10,407 nucleotides of DNA, from NCBI GenBank assembly GCA_023416655.1, contig JAEZHK010000054.1, positions 1 to 10,407 on the forward strand, given 5' to 3'. A program made the position numbers and the translations under genes. The notes beneath the pieces were generated by a model. It saw only the letters and a list, made by a program, of their open reading frames with translations. It was not told where the DNA came from and made no database searches. Below, in pieces: positions 1-6,271 of this stretch (within the stretch, counting starts at the first letter, position 1; every line of letters begins with the position of its first letter). Source of the stretch: Bacillota bacterium. Its GTDB lineage: Bacteria > Bacillota > Clostridia > Christensenellales > Aristaeellaceae.

Positions 1-22
1 CGGCAGGCCTACCGGCCTGCCG
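1..22 (-). terminator. Candidate terminator hairpin behind the glycosyltransferase
   Basis: A perfect 9-bp inverted repeat (CGGCAGGCC at 1-9, GGCCTGCCG at 14-22) with a 4-nt loop lies 14 nt beyond the stop codon of the minus-strand glycosyltransferase gene. The stem is very GC-rich, as in an intrinsic terminator. Any T-tract would fall left of base 1, outside the window, so termination is inferred from stem and position only. Confidence 0.5.
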
Positions 23-36
23 CGACAGCCCCAAGT

Positions 37-1083
37 TTATTTTTTCGCCGCTTTCCGCCTGCCGCGGAATACGATGCGCCGCTGCACGCTGTAGTTGAAG
101 AACAAAAGCAGCGCATCCCCCATGATCTTGGCGGGCACCGACGGGATGTGGATGAGGGAGAGCGCCCGGATGATCAGATAGCTCAGGATGATCATCACGA
201 TCACCAGCGTGACGTACCGGACGGCGCACCTCGCGCCGCAGGACGCATGGAAGACGAGGTTTTTGTTGATGAAGTAGTTCACCGTCGCGCTGGCCGCGCG
301 GGCCGAAACGACCGCGACCATCAACAGGTCCGGATAGAAGATCTGAAGCACGGTGAAGAGAACGAGGTCAATCAGCGCGGTGATGGCGGAGGAACCCAGG
401 AATGAGAGCAATTGCCTCAGCAGCGTGCCGTAGACGAGCACGCTGTCCCGGAGCACGTGGAAGCTCGAGCCCTTGTTGTCGTCGATGTAGATGGTCTGGA
501 TGACCACCTGCTCCACCTGCATGCGCTTCTGGCGCGCGGCCAGCAGCATGTTCATTTCGTATTCATAGCGGTCGCCCTTGAGTTCGGAGAAGGCCTTGAG
601 CGCATGCACCGGCAGCCCGCGAAGGCCCGTCTGCGTGTCGTCGATCCAAAGCCCGCTGACCGCGCCCAGCGTCCAGCAGGTGAGCGTGTTCCCGAACTTG
701 GATCTCAGGGGCATCTGCGTCTTGTCCCGGACGCCCAGGACCAGTGCCTCCGGCTCCTCGGCAAGTTTTTCCGCGATGCGCAATACATCCTCGGGCGCGT
801 GCTGGCCGTCCGCGTCGGCGGTGATCACCGGGCAGGGTGTTTCGTTTAAGATGTGCTGAAGGCCCGTTTTCAGCGCAGCGCCTTTGCCCCGGTTGACGGG
901 GTGCTTCAGAACCACCGCGCCGGCCGCCTCCGCTTTTTCAAACAGCGGGGCATAATTCTCCTCATTCCCATCGTCGATGACGATGAGCCTTGTAAAGCCG
1001 GTTTTCTTGAGCGCCTCGATCAGCCCCAGCATCCGCTCGTCCGGCTTGTAGGCGGGAATCAGCACCGCCGCGGTCGTCTCCAT
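37..1083 (-). CDS. GT2-family glycosyltransferase fused to a GtrA-like membrane domain
   Basis: A 348-residue protein. Residues 1 to about 215 form a family-2 glycosyltransferase domain: an N-terminal strand with AAVLIPAYKP, an IVIDDG nucleotide-binding strand (35-39), NRGKGAA (64-70) and a metal-binding DAD at 90-92 followed by GQH. This layout resembles dolichol-phosphate-mannose-synthase and polyprenyl-phosphate glycosyltransferases. Residues about 224-340 hold four hydrophobic segments typical of GtrA, with VNYFINKNLVF and a C-terminal NYSVQRRIVF. GtrA proteins are linked to moving lipid-linked sugars across the membrane for cell-surface glycans; the acceptor here is unknown. The ATG at 1083 is chosen because GGAGG lies 5 nt upstream; the longer GTG frame (1113) begins upstream of the predicted transcription start. 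The gene is monocistronic in view. GT2-GtrA fusions are known, so the fusion is not novel. Confidence 0.9.
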   Translation of the reverse strand: METTAAVLIPAYKPDERMLGLIEALKKTGFTRLIVIDDGNEENYAPLFEKAEAAGAVVLKHPVNRGKGAALKTGLQHILNETPCPVITADADGQHAPEDVLRIAEKLAEEPEALVLGVRDKTQMPLRSKFGNTLTCWTLGAVSGLWIDDTQTGLRGLPVHALKAFSELKGDRYEYEMNMLLAARQKRMQVEQVVIQTIYIDDNKGSSFHVLRDSVLVYGTLLRQLLSFLGSSAITALIDLVLFTVLQIFYPDLLMVAVVSARAASATVNYFINKNLVFHASCGARCAVRYVTLVIVMIILSYLIIRALSLIHIPSVPAKIMGDALLLFFNYSVQRRIVFRGRRKAAKK

Positions 1084-1115
1084 CGAATCCTCCGCTCTTT
1101 CGACAATCCCCACGT

Positions 1116-1144
1116 ATCATAGCATTCCCGACATTCGTTGTCAA
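1116..1144 (-). promoter_or_regulatory. Sigma-A promoter for the glycosyltransferase
   Basis: On the minus strand, TTGACA (1139-1144) is followed by a 17-nt spacer and TATGAT (1116-1121). This is a perfect -35 box and a 5/6 -10 box at ideal spacing. The predicted start of transcription is near 1109, about 25 nt before the ATG at 1083, which also rules out the upstream GTG as start. Confidence 0.85.
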
Positions 1145-1167
1145 ACGCGCAAAGCCCACAAAAGCGT

Positions 1168-1197
1168 GTGAAATTCCATAAAACCGGAACATTTCAC
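1168..1197 (+). promoter_or_regulatory. Inverted repeat upstream of the SH3-domain gene (operator or leader hairpin)
   Basis: GTGAAATTCC (1168-1177) can pair with GGAACATTTCAC (1186-1197), giving ten pairs with a two-base CA bulge and an 8-nt loop. It lies 51 nt upstream of the SH3-protein start codon. I found no convincing sigma-A promoter for that gene, so whether this is an operator or a leader stem cannot be decided. It is unrelated to the four-hairpin element described elsewhere. Confidence 0.35.
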
Positions 1198-1248
1198 CCG
1201 CCCGGCGCATCCAATAGGTACAGCTGGCAAATGCTGGGAGGAATGGAT

Positions 1249-1959
1249 ATGAACGTGAAAAAGACAACCCGAACACTCGTCCTCGCGCTCATCCTGATGC
1301 TGGCGCTCGCGAGCGCCGCCAACGCCGCGGTGAAGATGGGCGTCATCCGCATGCCCACGCCCAACGGCTCGGTTCACGTGCGCGCTGGGCGCGGCACCTG
1401 GTATTCCATCCGCGGGTATGCGTCCCACGGCGACCGCGTGGTCATCCTGTCGGCGGGCAGCAAGTGGGACTACATCCGCGTCGTCAAGACGGGCCTGCAA
1501 GGCTACGTCTTCAACAAGTACATCGTGCGCATGGTGGACGTGACGACGCTCGCCAACTGGGGCAACATGGCGCGCATCAAGACCAAGTACGCCACCAGCA
1601 CCGTCGCGCTGCGCGAAGGCCCAAGTACTTCCTACGACGTGGAGCAGTACCTGACCCCGGCGAACGCGCTGGCGGTGCTGGGCAAGTACGGTTCCTGGTA
1701 TGAGGTGCAGCTGGTGCCCAGCCTCACGACGGGCTACGTCTACAAGGACTATATCACAAACGGCGCCTACGGCGTCACCACGGCCAGCGTCAACCTTCGC
1801 AAGAGCGGCTCGTCGTCCAGCGCTATTTTGAAGACCGTGCCGGTGGGTGCGAACATCGTGATCCTCCATATCGGCTCCAAGTGGAGCAAGCTGATCTATG
1901 ACGGGAAGACCGGCTACATGTACAACAAGTACATCGCCGTGACCAATATCGCGCCGTAA
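1249..1959 (+). CDS. Secreted protein with three bacterial SH3 (SH3b) domains
   Basis: A 236-residue protein. The N-terminus is a classic signal peptide: MNVKK, then a hydrophobic core at residues 10-21, with a likely cleavage after ANA (24-26). Three SH3b repeats follow at about 40-95, 117-170 and 180-231. Each runs from a V-x-L/V-R start (VHVRAG, VALREG, VNLRKS), through a GS-W turn (GSKWDYIRV, GSWYEVQL, GSKWSKLIY), to a G-Y-V/M-Y/F-x-K-Y/D-Y-I end. SH3b domains usually bind peptidoglycan peptides, so an extracellular or wall-associated role is likely; no catalytic domain is present. The ATG at 1249 is chosen because GGAGG (1237-1241) lies 7 nt upstream and it begins the signal peptide directly; an in-frame ATG at 1243 is too close to that site. 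A structured element begins immediately after the stop codon. Confidence 0.88.
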   Translation: MNVKKTTRTLVLALILMLALASAANAAVKMGVIRMPTPNGSVHVRAGRGTWYSIRGYASHGDRVVILSAGSKWDYIRVVKTGLQGYVFNKYIVRMVDVTTLANWGNMARIKTKYATSTVALREGPSTSYDVEQYLTPANALAVLGKYGSWYEVQLVPSLTTGYVYKDYITNGAYGVTTASVNLRKSGSSSSAILKTVPVGANIVILHIGSKWSKLIYDGKTGYMYNKYIAVTNIAP

Positions 1960-2137
1960 AAGAGGCGTTGAAAATCCGCAAGCGGCTTTTCAACGGCGAT
2001 GAAATAAGCCTGCGCGAACCTGAAAATCCGCGGATTTTCCGGGCGGTTTGCTGACTTAAGGTATTTAATCCGCCACCAGTGTGCCTACTGGTGGCGGATT
2101 AACGTTCCCGGCGCGGTGTCGCCGGGAACGATGTGAA
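1960..2137 (+). repeat. Structured four-hairpin intergenic element, copy A (candidate RNA)
   Basis: About 178 nt starting right after the SH3-gene stop, with no plausible ORF. Read on the plus strand it contains: hairpin 1, arms 1966-1979 and 1982-1995 (13 of 14 pairs, CGTTGAAAA...TTTTCAACG); a two-part hairpin, outer stem 2014-2020 with 2045-2051 (one G-U pair) and inner stem 2022-2028 with 2033-2039 around CGCG, separated by an asymmetric internal loop T (2021) / CGGGC (2040-2044); a linker with CTGACTTAAGGTATT (2051-2065); hairpin 3, arms 2065-2080 and 2087-2102 (16 perfect pairs); hairpin 4, arms 2103-2113 and 2120-2130 (11 perfect pairs). A diverged copy with the same order and length lies on the minus strand at 6837-7015. 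The repeat and pairings are seen directly; RNA function is inferred. Termination by some hairpins is possible, but most lack a U-tract. Confidence 0.8.
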
Positions 2138-2160
2138 CCCGTGGCATATGCGCCAATAAG

Positions 2161-2195
2161 CTGAAGCCCCGCAAACCGCGGGGCTTCAGTATTTT
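2161..2195. terminator. Bidirectional terminator between the SH3 gene and the ABC permease
   Basis: A perfect 12-bp stem (CTGAAGCCCCGC at 2161-2172, GCGGGGCTTCAG at 2178-2189) with a 5-nt loop. On the plus strand it is followed by TATTTT, and on the minus strand by the weaker CTTATT. The TGA stop of the minus-strand permease lies inside the stem. It sits at the junction of two convergent genes and can serve both. Confidence 0.75.
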
Positions 2196-2908
2196 CGCTT
2201 GACCAGCACCGCCCATCGGACGAGCGCCAGCGCGCAGGCGTACAGGATCAGCGCGCCGCAGCACCACGCCGTGTCGCCCGGAAGAAAGGCGGTCTTGCCC
2301 GCGAGCCGGAGCGCCGCGCCCGAGAGCGGCGGGAAAAGCCATCCGACCGCGGCAAACGGCGGCCAGGCGTCCGCGATCCCCTGCTTGACCAGCCCGACGA
2401 CCGCCAGGAGCAGCGCCGTCAGCGCCGCGAGTTTGCGGTCGAACACAACCCGCGGATGGAAGAACCAGCCCGTAACGCCGCCCGCGAGCGCCGCCGAAAC
2501 CTGCAGCGCGTAAGCCGACAGCGCGTCCTGAGCCGTCAGCGGCAGCTTGTAAAGCCCTCCGCGCATGAAAAGGTCGACCGCCACCGGATACAATACCGCC
2601 GCGCCGCCGAAGATCGCGGCCACGGTGGCGAGGAATAGCGCATCCCCCAGGTGGTGTCGGGCGGCGCTCCCCGCCTTCAGCGACAGAAGCTGCTCCATCA
2701 CCGGGTCGTCCCCCATGCCGAACCCCACCCAGACCATCAAAAAGAACAATACGGCCGCTGAAAGCATGAAGTCGCTGACCGCCTCCGCAGGCGCGGTGCT
2801 GTACAAAACCGCCACAAACAGGACCAGCGCGACCGCCTGCATGGCAAAGCGACTGGTACGCAGGTACAGCGCCAGATGGTAGCGGGAAAGCCTAAACGCC
2901 GTCTTCAT
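2186..2908 (-). CDS. ABC transporter membrane subunit (family not recognised)
   Basis: A 240-residue integral membrane protein with about six hydrophobic segments (roughly 21-39, 44-64, 89-112, 134-150, 159-176, 213-236) and a basic KRKY tail. I do not recognise a specific permease family. The call rests on context: its start lies 17 nt inside the end of the upstream ATPase gene on the same strand, the usual arrangement for an ATPase/permease pair, and the membrane topology fits an ABC-2-like half-transporter. A GGGAG site lies 5 nt upstream of the ATG at 2908. With the ATPase it would form an exporter or membrane-protective transporter; the substrate cannot be inferred. Its stop codon lies in the bidirectional terminator. 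Confidence 0.75.
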   Translation of the reverse strand: MKTAFRLSRYHLALYLRTSRFAMQAVALVLFVAVLYSTAPAEAVSDFMLSAAVLFFLMVWVGFGMGDDPVMEQLLSLKAGSAARHHLGDALFLATVAAIFGGAAVLYPVAVDLFMRGGLYKLPLTAQDALSAYALQVSAALAGGVTGWFFHPRVVFDRKLAALTALLLAVVGLVKQGIADAWPPFAAVGWLFPPLSGAALRLAGKTAFLPGDTAWCCGALILYACALALVRWAVLVKRKY

Positions 2909-3707
2909 CGCGCATCTCCCGGAGCGAATAGCTCTTTTCGATCATCTCCACGATCAGCCGGTCGCACATGTCCCTCGGGACGGAGGCGTACAGCCGCCCG
3001 CCTCGGTGGGTGAAGCGGACTTCCGGCGGCAAAACCGCTTCCCGGTCCGGCTCAAAGGCGAGCAGCGCGCGCGGCGTATCCTCCCCTACTCTCACGGGTT
3101 TCAGCCCGTCAGGGTCCAGCCTGTACGCTCTTTCCGCCAGCCGCTCGGCCAGCAGCGGCTCATGGCAGGATAAAAGCACCGCACTTCCCGCGCGCTTTGC
3201 CTCCAGCACCTTTTCGATGAATACCCGCTGGGCGTTCTCATCCTGCCCGGAGAGCGGCTCGTCCAGGATCAGAAGGCCCCGGGGCTTCAAAAGTGCCTGA
3301 ACCACCGCCACCTTCTGCAGCGTGCCCTTGGAGAGCCTCGCCATGGGCAGATCGATCAGGTCTTCCATGAAGAAGTCGGAGAAGAGCCGCATGCCCTCCC
3401 CAATCCCATCCCAGTCCAGCCCCTCGATGGCCCCCATGTGGCGGATAAACTGCCGCGCGGTCAGGTTGAGCCGGGGGAAGTGCTCCGGCACGTAGCCGAT
3501 GGAGAGCTTCTTCGCGCGGCGCACCTCCCCCTCCGTGGCCGACACAAGCCCCGCCGCGATGCGGAGCACCGTGGTCTTGCCCGCGCCGTTTCGCCCGGTA
3601 AGCGCGACACACGCGCCGCGCGGAATGGCAAAATCGACGCCGCGAAACAGCGCGCTCCGGCCAAACGCCTTGCCCACACTTTTAAGTTTCAGTACCGGCG
3701 CTTCCAT
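2892..3707 (-). CDS. ABC transporter ATP-binding protein
   Basis: A 271-residue ATPase. The nucleotide-binding domain covers about residues 5-200: Walker A GRNGAGKTT (38-46), signature LSKGTLQKV (125-133), Walker B LLILDEP (145-151), D-loop SGQD (153-156) and switch histidine H182 in SCHE. The Q-loop position reads GYVPEHF, with glutamate (75) instead of the usual glutamine. The signature SKGTLQK also departs from SGGQ; both variants occur in exporter-type ATPases. About 70 further residues form a C-terminal tail of unknown role. The ATG at 3707 is preferred over 3737 because GGGAGG lies 5 nt upstream. It overlaps and is probably translationally coupled to the downstream permease, and is divergent from a second ABC operon. 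Confidence 0.9.
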   Translation of the reverse strand: MEAPVLKLKSVGKAFGRSALFRGVDFAIPRGACVALTGRNGAGKTTVLRIAAGLVSATEGEVRRAKKLSIGYVPEHFPRLNLTARQFIRHMGAIEGLDWDGIGEGMRLFSDFFMEDLIDLPMARLSKGTLQKVAVVQALLKPRGLLILDEPLSGQDENAQRVFIEKVLEAKRAGSAVLLSCHEPLLAERLAERAYRLDPDGLKPVRVGEDTPRALLAFEPDREAVLPPEVRFTHRGGRLYASVPRDMCDRLIVEMIEKSYSLREMRDEDGV

Positions 3708-3737
3708 GTTTTCCTCCCGCTGGGATTTCTCATCCAT

Positions 3738-3766
3738 AGCATAACCGCTTCGGGGGGCGCGCGCAA
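3738..3766 (-). promoter_or_regulatory. Possible weak promoter for the minus-strand ABC pair
   Basis: On the minus strand, TTGCGC (3761-3766), a 17-nt spacer and TATGCT (3738-3743) match the sigma-A consensus at 3/6 and 4/6 positions. The spacing and location, about 31 nt upstream of the ATPase start, are right, but the match is poor and it is the best of few candidates. Confidence 0.3.
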
Positions 3767-3792
3767 TATGGACGCGGTAATATCATTTTTAC

Positions 3793-3821
3793 TTGACAGC
3801 CGCGCCACAATACAGTATGAT
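3793..3821 (+). promoter_or_regulatory. Strong sigma-A promoter of the AbrB-ABC operon
   Basis: TTGACA (3793-3798), a 17-nt spacer and TATGAT (3816-3821) form a near-consensus promoter. Transcription should start near 3828, about 30 nt before the regulator's start codon. The -10 box lies inside the left arm of an inverted repeat, so the promoter is probably repressible. Confidence 0.88.
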
Positions 3822-3840
3822 TAGTTATACAAATCATACT
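3814..3840 (+). promoter_or_regulatory. Operator-like inverted repeat over the -10 box and start site
   Basis: AGTATGATT (3814-3822) and AATCATACT (3832-3840) are perfect 9-bp inverted arms separated by 9 bp. They cover the -10 box and the predicted transcription start, a position where a bound dimer would block RNA polymerase. The first gene of the operon encodes an AbrB-fold DNA-binding protein, which makes autoregulation the simplest reading; this is inferred. As RNA only the right arm would be transcribed in full, so a DNA operator is more likely than a leader hairpin. Confidence 0.65.
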
Positions 3841-3857
3841 TTTAGGAGATGGTATGC

Positions 3858-4085
3858 TTGGCGCATCCGGAAGGTAAGTACGCGTGGACGGTAACGGTGG
3901 GCGAAAAAGGCCAGATCGTCATCCCGAAGAAGGCGCGGGAATTGTTTGACATCAAGCCCGGCGACACGCTGATGGTGCTGGCGGACGTTCAGCAGGGCAT
4001 CGCGATCCCGCCCAAGGCGATCTTTCACAGCATGATGACGACCGTGTTCAAAACCGGCGGTCTAGAGAAGGGCGAAGACGAATGA
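3858..4085 (+). CDS. AbrB/SpoVT/MazE-fold transcriptional regulator
   Basis: A small protein of 75 residues. The swapped-hairpin AbrB-like DNA-binding core lies at about residues 9-50: WTVTVGEKGQIVIPKKAREL, then FDIKPGDTLMVLAD. The GQIVIP and IKPGD pieces are diagnostic of the family. The C-terminal 25 residues are unassigned. Such proteins dimerise on palindromic DNA, and short ones often repress the ABC operon they head, which fits the inverted repeat over its own promoter. The likely start is TTG at 3858, 9 nt after AGGAG (3844-3848). The in-frame ATG at 3849 directly abuts that site, and the ATG at 3854 is out of frame and stops after seven codons. The stop overlaps the next start as ATGA. 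No toxin partner is present, so an antitoxin role is unlikely. Confidence 0.87.
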   Translation: MAHPEGKYAWTVTVGEKGQIVIPKKARELFDIKPGDTLMVLADVQQGIAIPPKAIFHSMMTTVFKTGGLEKGEDE

Positions 4086-4813
4086 ACGCGATAGAGATCC
4101 GGAACCTAACGAAAGTATACAAGGACCGAACGGCGGTGGACCACCTGAACCTGAGCATTGCCGAGGGCCAGCTGTTCGCGCTGCTCGGGCCGAACGGCGC
4201 GGGCAAGACCACCACGATCCGCATGCTGTCCTGTCTCGCCCTCCCCACCAGCGGGGACGCGCTGCTCTCGGGCGAGAGCGTGGTGCAAAACCCTAACGGC
4301 GTGCGCGCGGTCATCAACGTGTCGCCGCAGGAGACGGCGGTGGCGCAAAAGCTTAGCGTGCGCGAAAATCTTGAACTGATCGCCGAGATCTACGGCATGA
4401 ACCGCCGCGAGGCCTCTGAAATGGCGGAGAAGATGCTAAAGGATTTCTCGCTGACGGAGCGCGCCCGCGACCGCGCGAAGAAGCTTTCGGGCGGCATGCA
4501 GCGGCGGCTCAGCATCGCGATGGCGCTGATCTCAAACCCCCGCATCCTGTTCCTGGACGAGCCGACGCTGGGTTTGGACGTGCGCGCGCGTCGCGACCTG
4601 TGGAAGCATGTGGAGGCGCTGAAGGGCAGGATGACCATCATCCTCACGACCCACTACCTGGAGGAGGCCGAGGCGCTCTCCGACCGCATCGGCATCATGA
4701 ACAAAGGCCGGCTCGTGGCGCTGGGCACGGCGGAGGAAATCGTGCGGGAAACCGGAAAATCCAGCTTTGAGGACGCGTTTTTGTCGCTGACGGACGAGGA
4801 GGAGGAAGCATGA
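4082..4813 (+). CDS. ABC-2-type exporter ATP-binding protein (CcmA/DrrA-like)
   Basis: A 243-residue ATPase with every hallmark intact: Walker A GPNGAGKTT (36-44), Q-loop Q83, signature LSGGMQ (135-140), Walker B ILFLDEP (155-161), D-loop LGLD and H191 in the switch. The short C-terminal tail is acidic (TDEEEEA). The sequence belongs to the large DrrA/NodI/CcmA-type group (COG1131) that powers ABC-2 permeases exporting drugs, lipids, polysaccharides or peptides; the substrate cannot be told. Its start overlaps the regulator stop by ATGA and its stop overlaps the permease start the same way, so the three genes are translationally coupled. Confidence 0.95.
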   Translation: MNAIEIRNLTKVYKDRTAVDHLNLSIAEGQLFALLGPNGAGKTTTIRMLSCLALPTSGDALLSGESVVQNPNGVRAVINVSPQETAVAQKLSVRENLELIAEIYGMNRREASEMAEKMLKDFSLTERARDRAKKLSGGMQRRLSIAMALISNPRILFLDEPTLGLDVRARRDLWKHVEALKGRMTIILTTHYLEEAEALSDRIGIMNKGRLVALGTAEEIVRETGKSSFEDAFLSLTDEEEEA

Positions 4814-5538
4814 GGACGATGGCCTTCTCGACCCGGAACGCCAGGGAGATCATTCGCGACCCGCTGACGTTCGTGTTCGGCATATTACTGCCGGTCCTCC
4901 TGATCGCGATGGTCCGCGCGCTGACGAACGCCATCGGCGGCGCGAATCCCGCGTTCGCGATGGACAACTTCGCGCCGGGCATGGCGGTGTTCAGCCTGAC
5001 GTTTGTGATGCTTTTCTCGTCCATGCTGGTCTCCGGCGACCGGGCCAGCGCATTTCTCGCGAGGCTCTTCGCGTCCCCCTTACGGGCGGCGGACTACATT
5101 CTGGGCTACTCGCTGCCGGTTTTAGTGATCGGCATTTTGCAGGCGGCGGTATGCCTCGCGGCGGCGCTGCCCTTCGGCCTGGCGGCGGGCAACCTCCCTG
5201 CGGCGATGGTGGCGCTCATCCCCACGGTGATCCTCATGACGGGCCTGGGGCTGTTCCTGGGCACGGCCCTGACCGACAAGCAGTCCGGCGGCATCTTCCC
5301 CATCGTCATCAACGTGGCGACGCTGATGTCGGGCACCTGGTTTGACCTGAAGCTGATCGGCGGCTGGTTCGCCTCCGTCAGCTACGCGCTGCCCTTCGCC
5401 CACGCGGTGGACGCGGCGCGACTGGCGCTTCAGGGCGACTTTCACGGGGCGCTGCCCCACATGGGCTGGGTGCTTTTGTACGCCGCCGCGGTGTACGCAC
5501 TGGCCGTCTGGCTGTTTAAGCGCAAAATGCGGCAGTAG
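4810..5538 (+). CDS. ABC-2-type transporter permease
   Basis: A 242-residue membrane protein with six predicted transmembrane segments (about 20-38, 55-76, 98-122, 130-152, 160-178, 218-236). It has the ABC-2 layout: a short amphipathic N-terminus (FSTRNAREIIRDPLTFVFG), a cytoplasmic loop after helix 2 (SGDRASAFLARLFASPLRAADYI in two parts around 76-97), and a helix 5-6 re-entrant region with SYALPFAHAVDAARLAL. GGAGG lies 5 nt before the ATG. It pairs with the upstream ATPase to form a half-size exporter, and the operon ends here: a hairpin terminator starts 42 nt after the stop. Confidence 0.92.
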   Translation: MRTMAFSTRNAREIIRDPLTFVFGILLPVLLIAMVRALTNAIGGANPAFAMDNFAPGMAVFSLTFVMLFSSMLVSGDRASAFLARLFASPLRAADYILGYSLPVLVIGILQAAVCLAAALPFGLAAGNLPAAMVALIPTVILMTGLGLFLGTALTDKQSGGIFPIVINVATLMSGTWFDLKLIGGWFASVSYALPFAHAVDAARLALQGDFHGALPHMGWVLLYAAAVYALAVWLFKRKMRQ

Positions 5539-5553
5539 CGCACGCAAAAACGG

Positions 5554-5578
5554 AGGGGTTCGACTCCCTTATGCATCA
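5554..5578 (+). other. tRNA 3'-end-like fragment (T-arm plus acceptor-like tail)
   Basis: AGGGG-TTCGACT-CCCTT (5554-5570) fits a T-arm: a five-pair stem with one G-T pair and a seven-base loop matching TTCRANY, with the G53-C61 closing pair in place. Eight more bases could be an acceptor strand and discriminator, but no CCA follows. The rest of a tRNA is absent, because the permease coding sequence ends at 5538. It may be a tRNA remnant or attachment-site footprint, or chance. Confidence 0.3.
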
Positions 5579-5579
5579 T

Positions 5580-5616
5580 AAGAACCCTTGTAAAGCAGGG
5601 GTTCTTTGCTTTTCTT
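5580..5616. terminator. Bidirectional terminator between the ABC operon and the acetyltransferase
   Basis: AAGAACCCTTG (5580-5590) pairs with CAGGGGTTCTT (5596-5606) with one T-G pair and a 5-nt loop. On the plus strand a T-rich tail (TTTGCTTTTCTT) follows, giving a good intrinsic terminator for the AbrB-ABC operon. The symmetric stem can also end the minus-strand acetyltransferase transcript, whose stop lies 47 nt away. Confidence 0.85.
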
Positions 5617-5653
5617 AACGCTCCCTTTGACACACCATGTCTTATGTGAAGGA

Positions 5654-6184
5654 CTACAGTTCGATCCAGTACCGCTGAACGGTTCTTCCGTCGTCGCCGT
5701 TGATCTCGTTTTCCATCGCGCCGCCGCACCGAAGGATGGTACGCGCCGAGGCAACGTTCGACCGGCTGCAGGTGATCAACACGCGCCGAAGCCTCATCGA
5801 TCGGGCATGATCCAGCGCCAGGCGCAGCATCTGGGTGGCGTAGCCCTTGCGCCGCTCGCCAGGGCGAACGCCATAGCCGATGTGCCCGCCGTATTTTACC
5901 AGGCATTCGTTGAGTTCGTATCGCACCTGAATCGTACCCACGATGCGGCCGTCCGATTTCCTCCGCCCGAAGAATGTGGTGGCTGGAACCAGCCCGGGCG
6001 TCACGGTGTCCGGGAAGCGGTCACGCTCGATCTTTTCAACCCACAGGCGGTAGTCTGTCGCTTCGTCCAGGCCGCCGTCGCCGTGTATGATCAATTCCCC
6101 GGCCTCGAAGTGCTCGGCCCGATAGGCCAAGGCCTCTTTTTCATCTTTCATACGGGGCAGGCACAATTCAATTTCGCCCGTCAC
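5654..6184 (-). CDS. GNAT-family N-acetyltransferase
   Basis: A protein of 176 residues resembling the COG3981-type predicted acetyltransferases of Bacillota. The GNAT core is in the second half: substrate-site strands with IVGTIQVRYELN (81-92), GYGVRPGERRKGYA (103-116) carrying the acetyl-CoA phosphate-binding R-x-x-G-x-A motif (111-116), then a helix and VLITCSRSNVASARTI, and a C-terminal RYWIEL strand. The substrate is unknown. The GTG at 6184 is chosen because GGGAGGG lies 6 nt upstream; the ATG at 6190 touches that site directly. It lies 87 nt downstream of the HD gene on the same strand with no clear terminator between them, so co-transcription is likely. Confidence 0.88.
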   Translation of the reverse strand: MTGEIELCLPRMKDEKEALAYRAEHFEAGELIIHGDGGLDEATDYRLWVEKIERDRFPDTVTPGLVPATTFFGRRKSDGRIVGTIQVRYELNECLVKYGGHIGYGVRPGERRKGYATQMLRLALDHARSMRLRRVLITCSRSNVASARTILRCGGAMENEINGDDGRTVQRYWIEL

Positions 6185-6271
6185 ATGCATCCCTCCCGCC
6201 TCATGTTTTGCGGCATTACTTCATGATACCGATGGGTTGTAAATGACAGTTCGCCCCTCCGCTTTTTTCGC

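Noticed and set aside
1141..1869. Minus-strand 242-codon frame opposite the SH3 gene
   Set aside because: It is antisense to a signal-peptide-bearing protein with three clear SH3b repeats. Its own translation is Arg/His/Val-rich without domains.
1960..2137. Reading the hairpin array as simply tandem intrinsic terminators
   Set aside because: Only the separate 2161-2189 hairpin has a T-tail. The other hairpins lack one, and the linkers and internal loop are conserved with the copy at 6837-7015, which plain terminators would not require.
3858..4085. Toxin-antitoxin module headed by a MazE/AbrB-like protein
   Set aside because: No toxin gene is adjacent. The next genes, joined by ATGA overlaps, are an ABC ATPase and permease, so a regulator role fits better.
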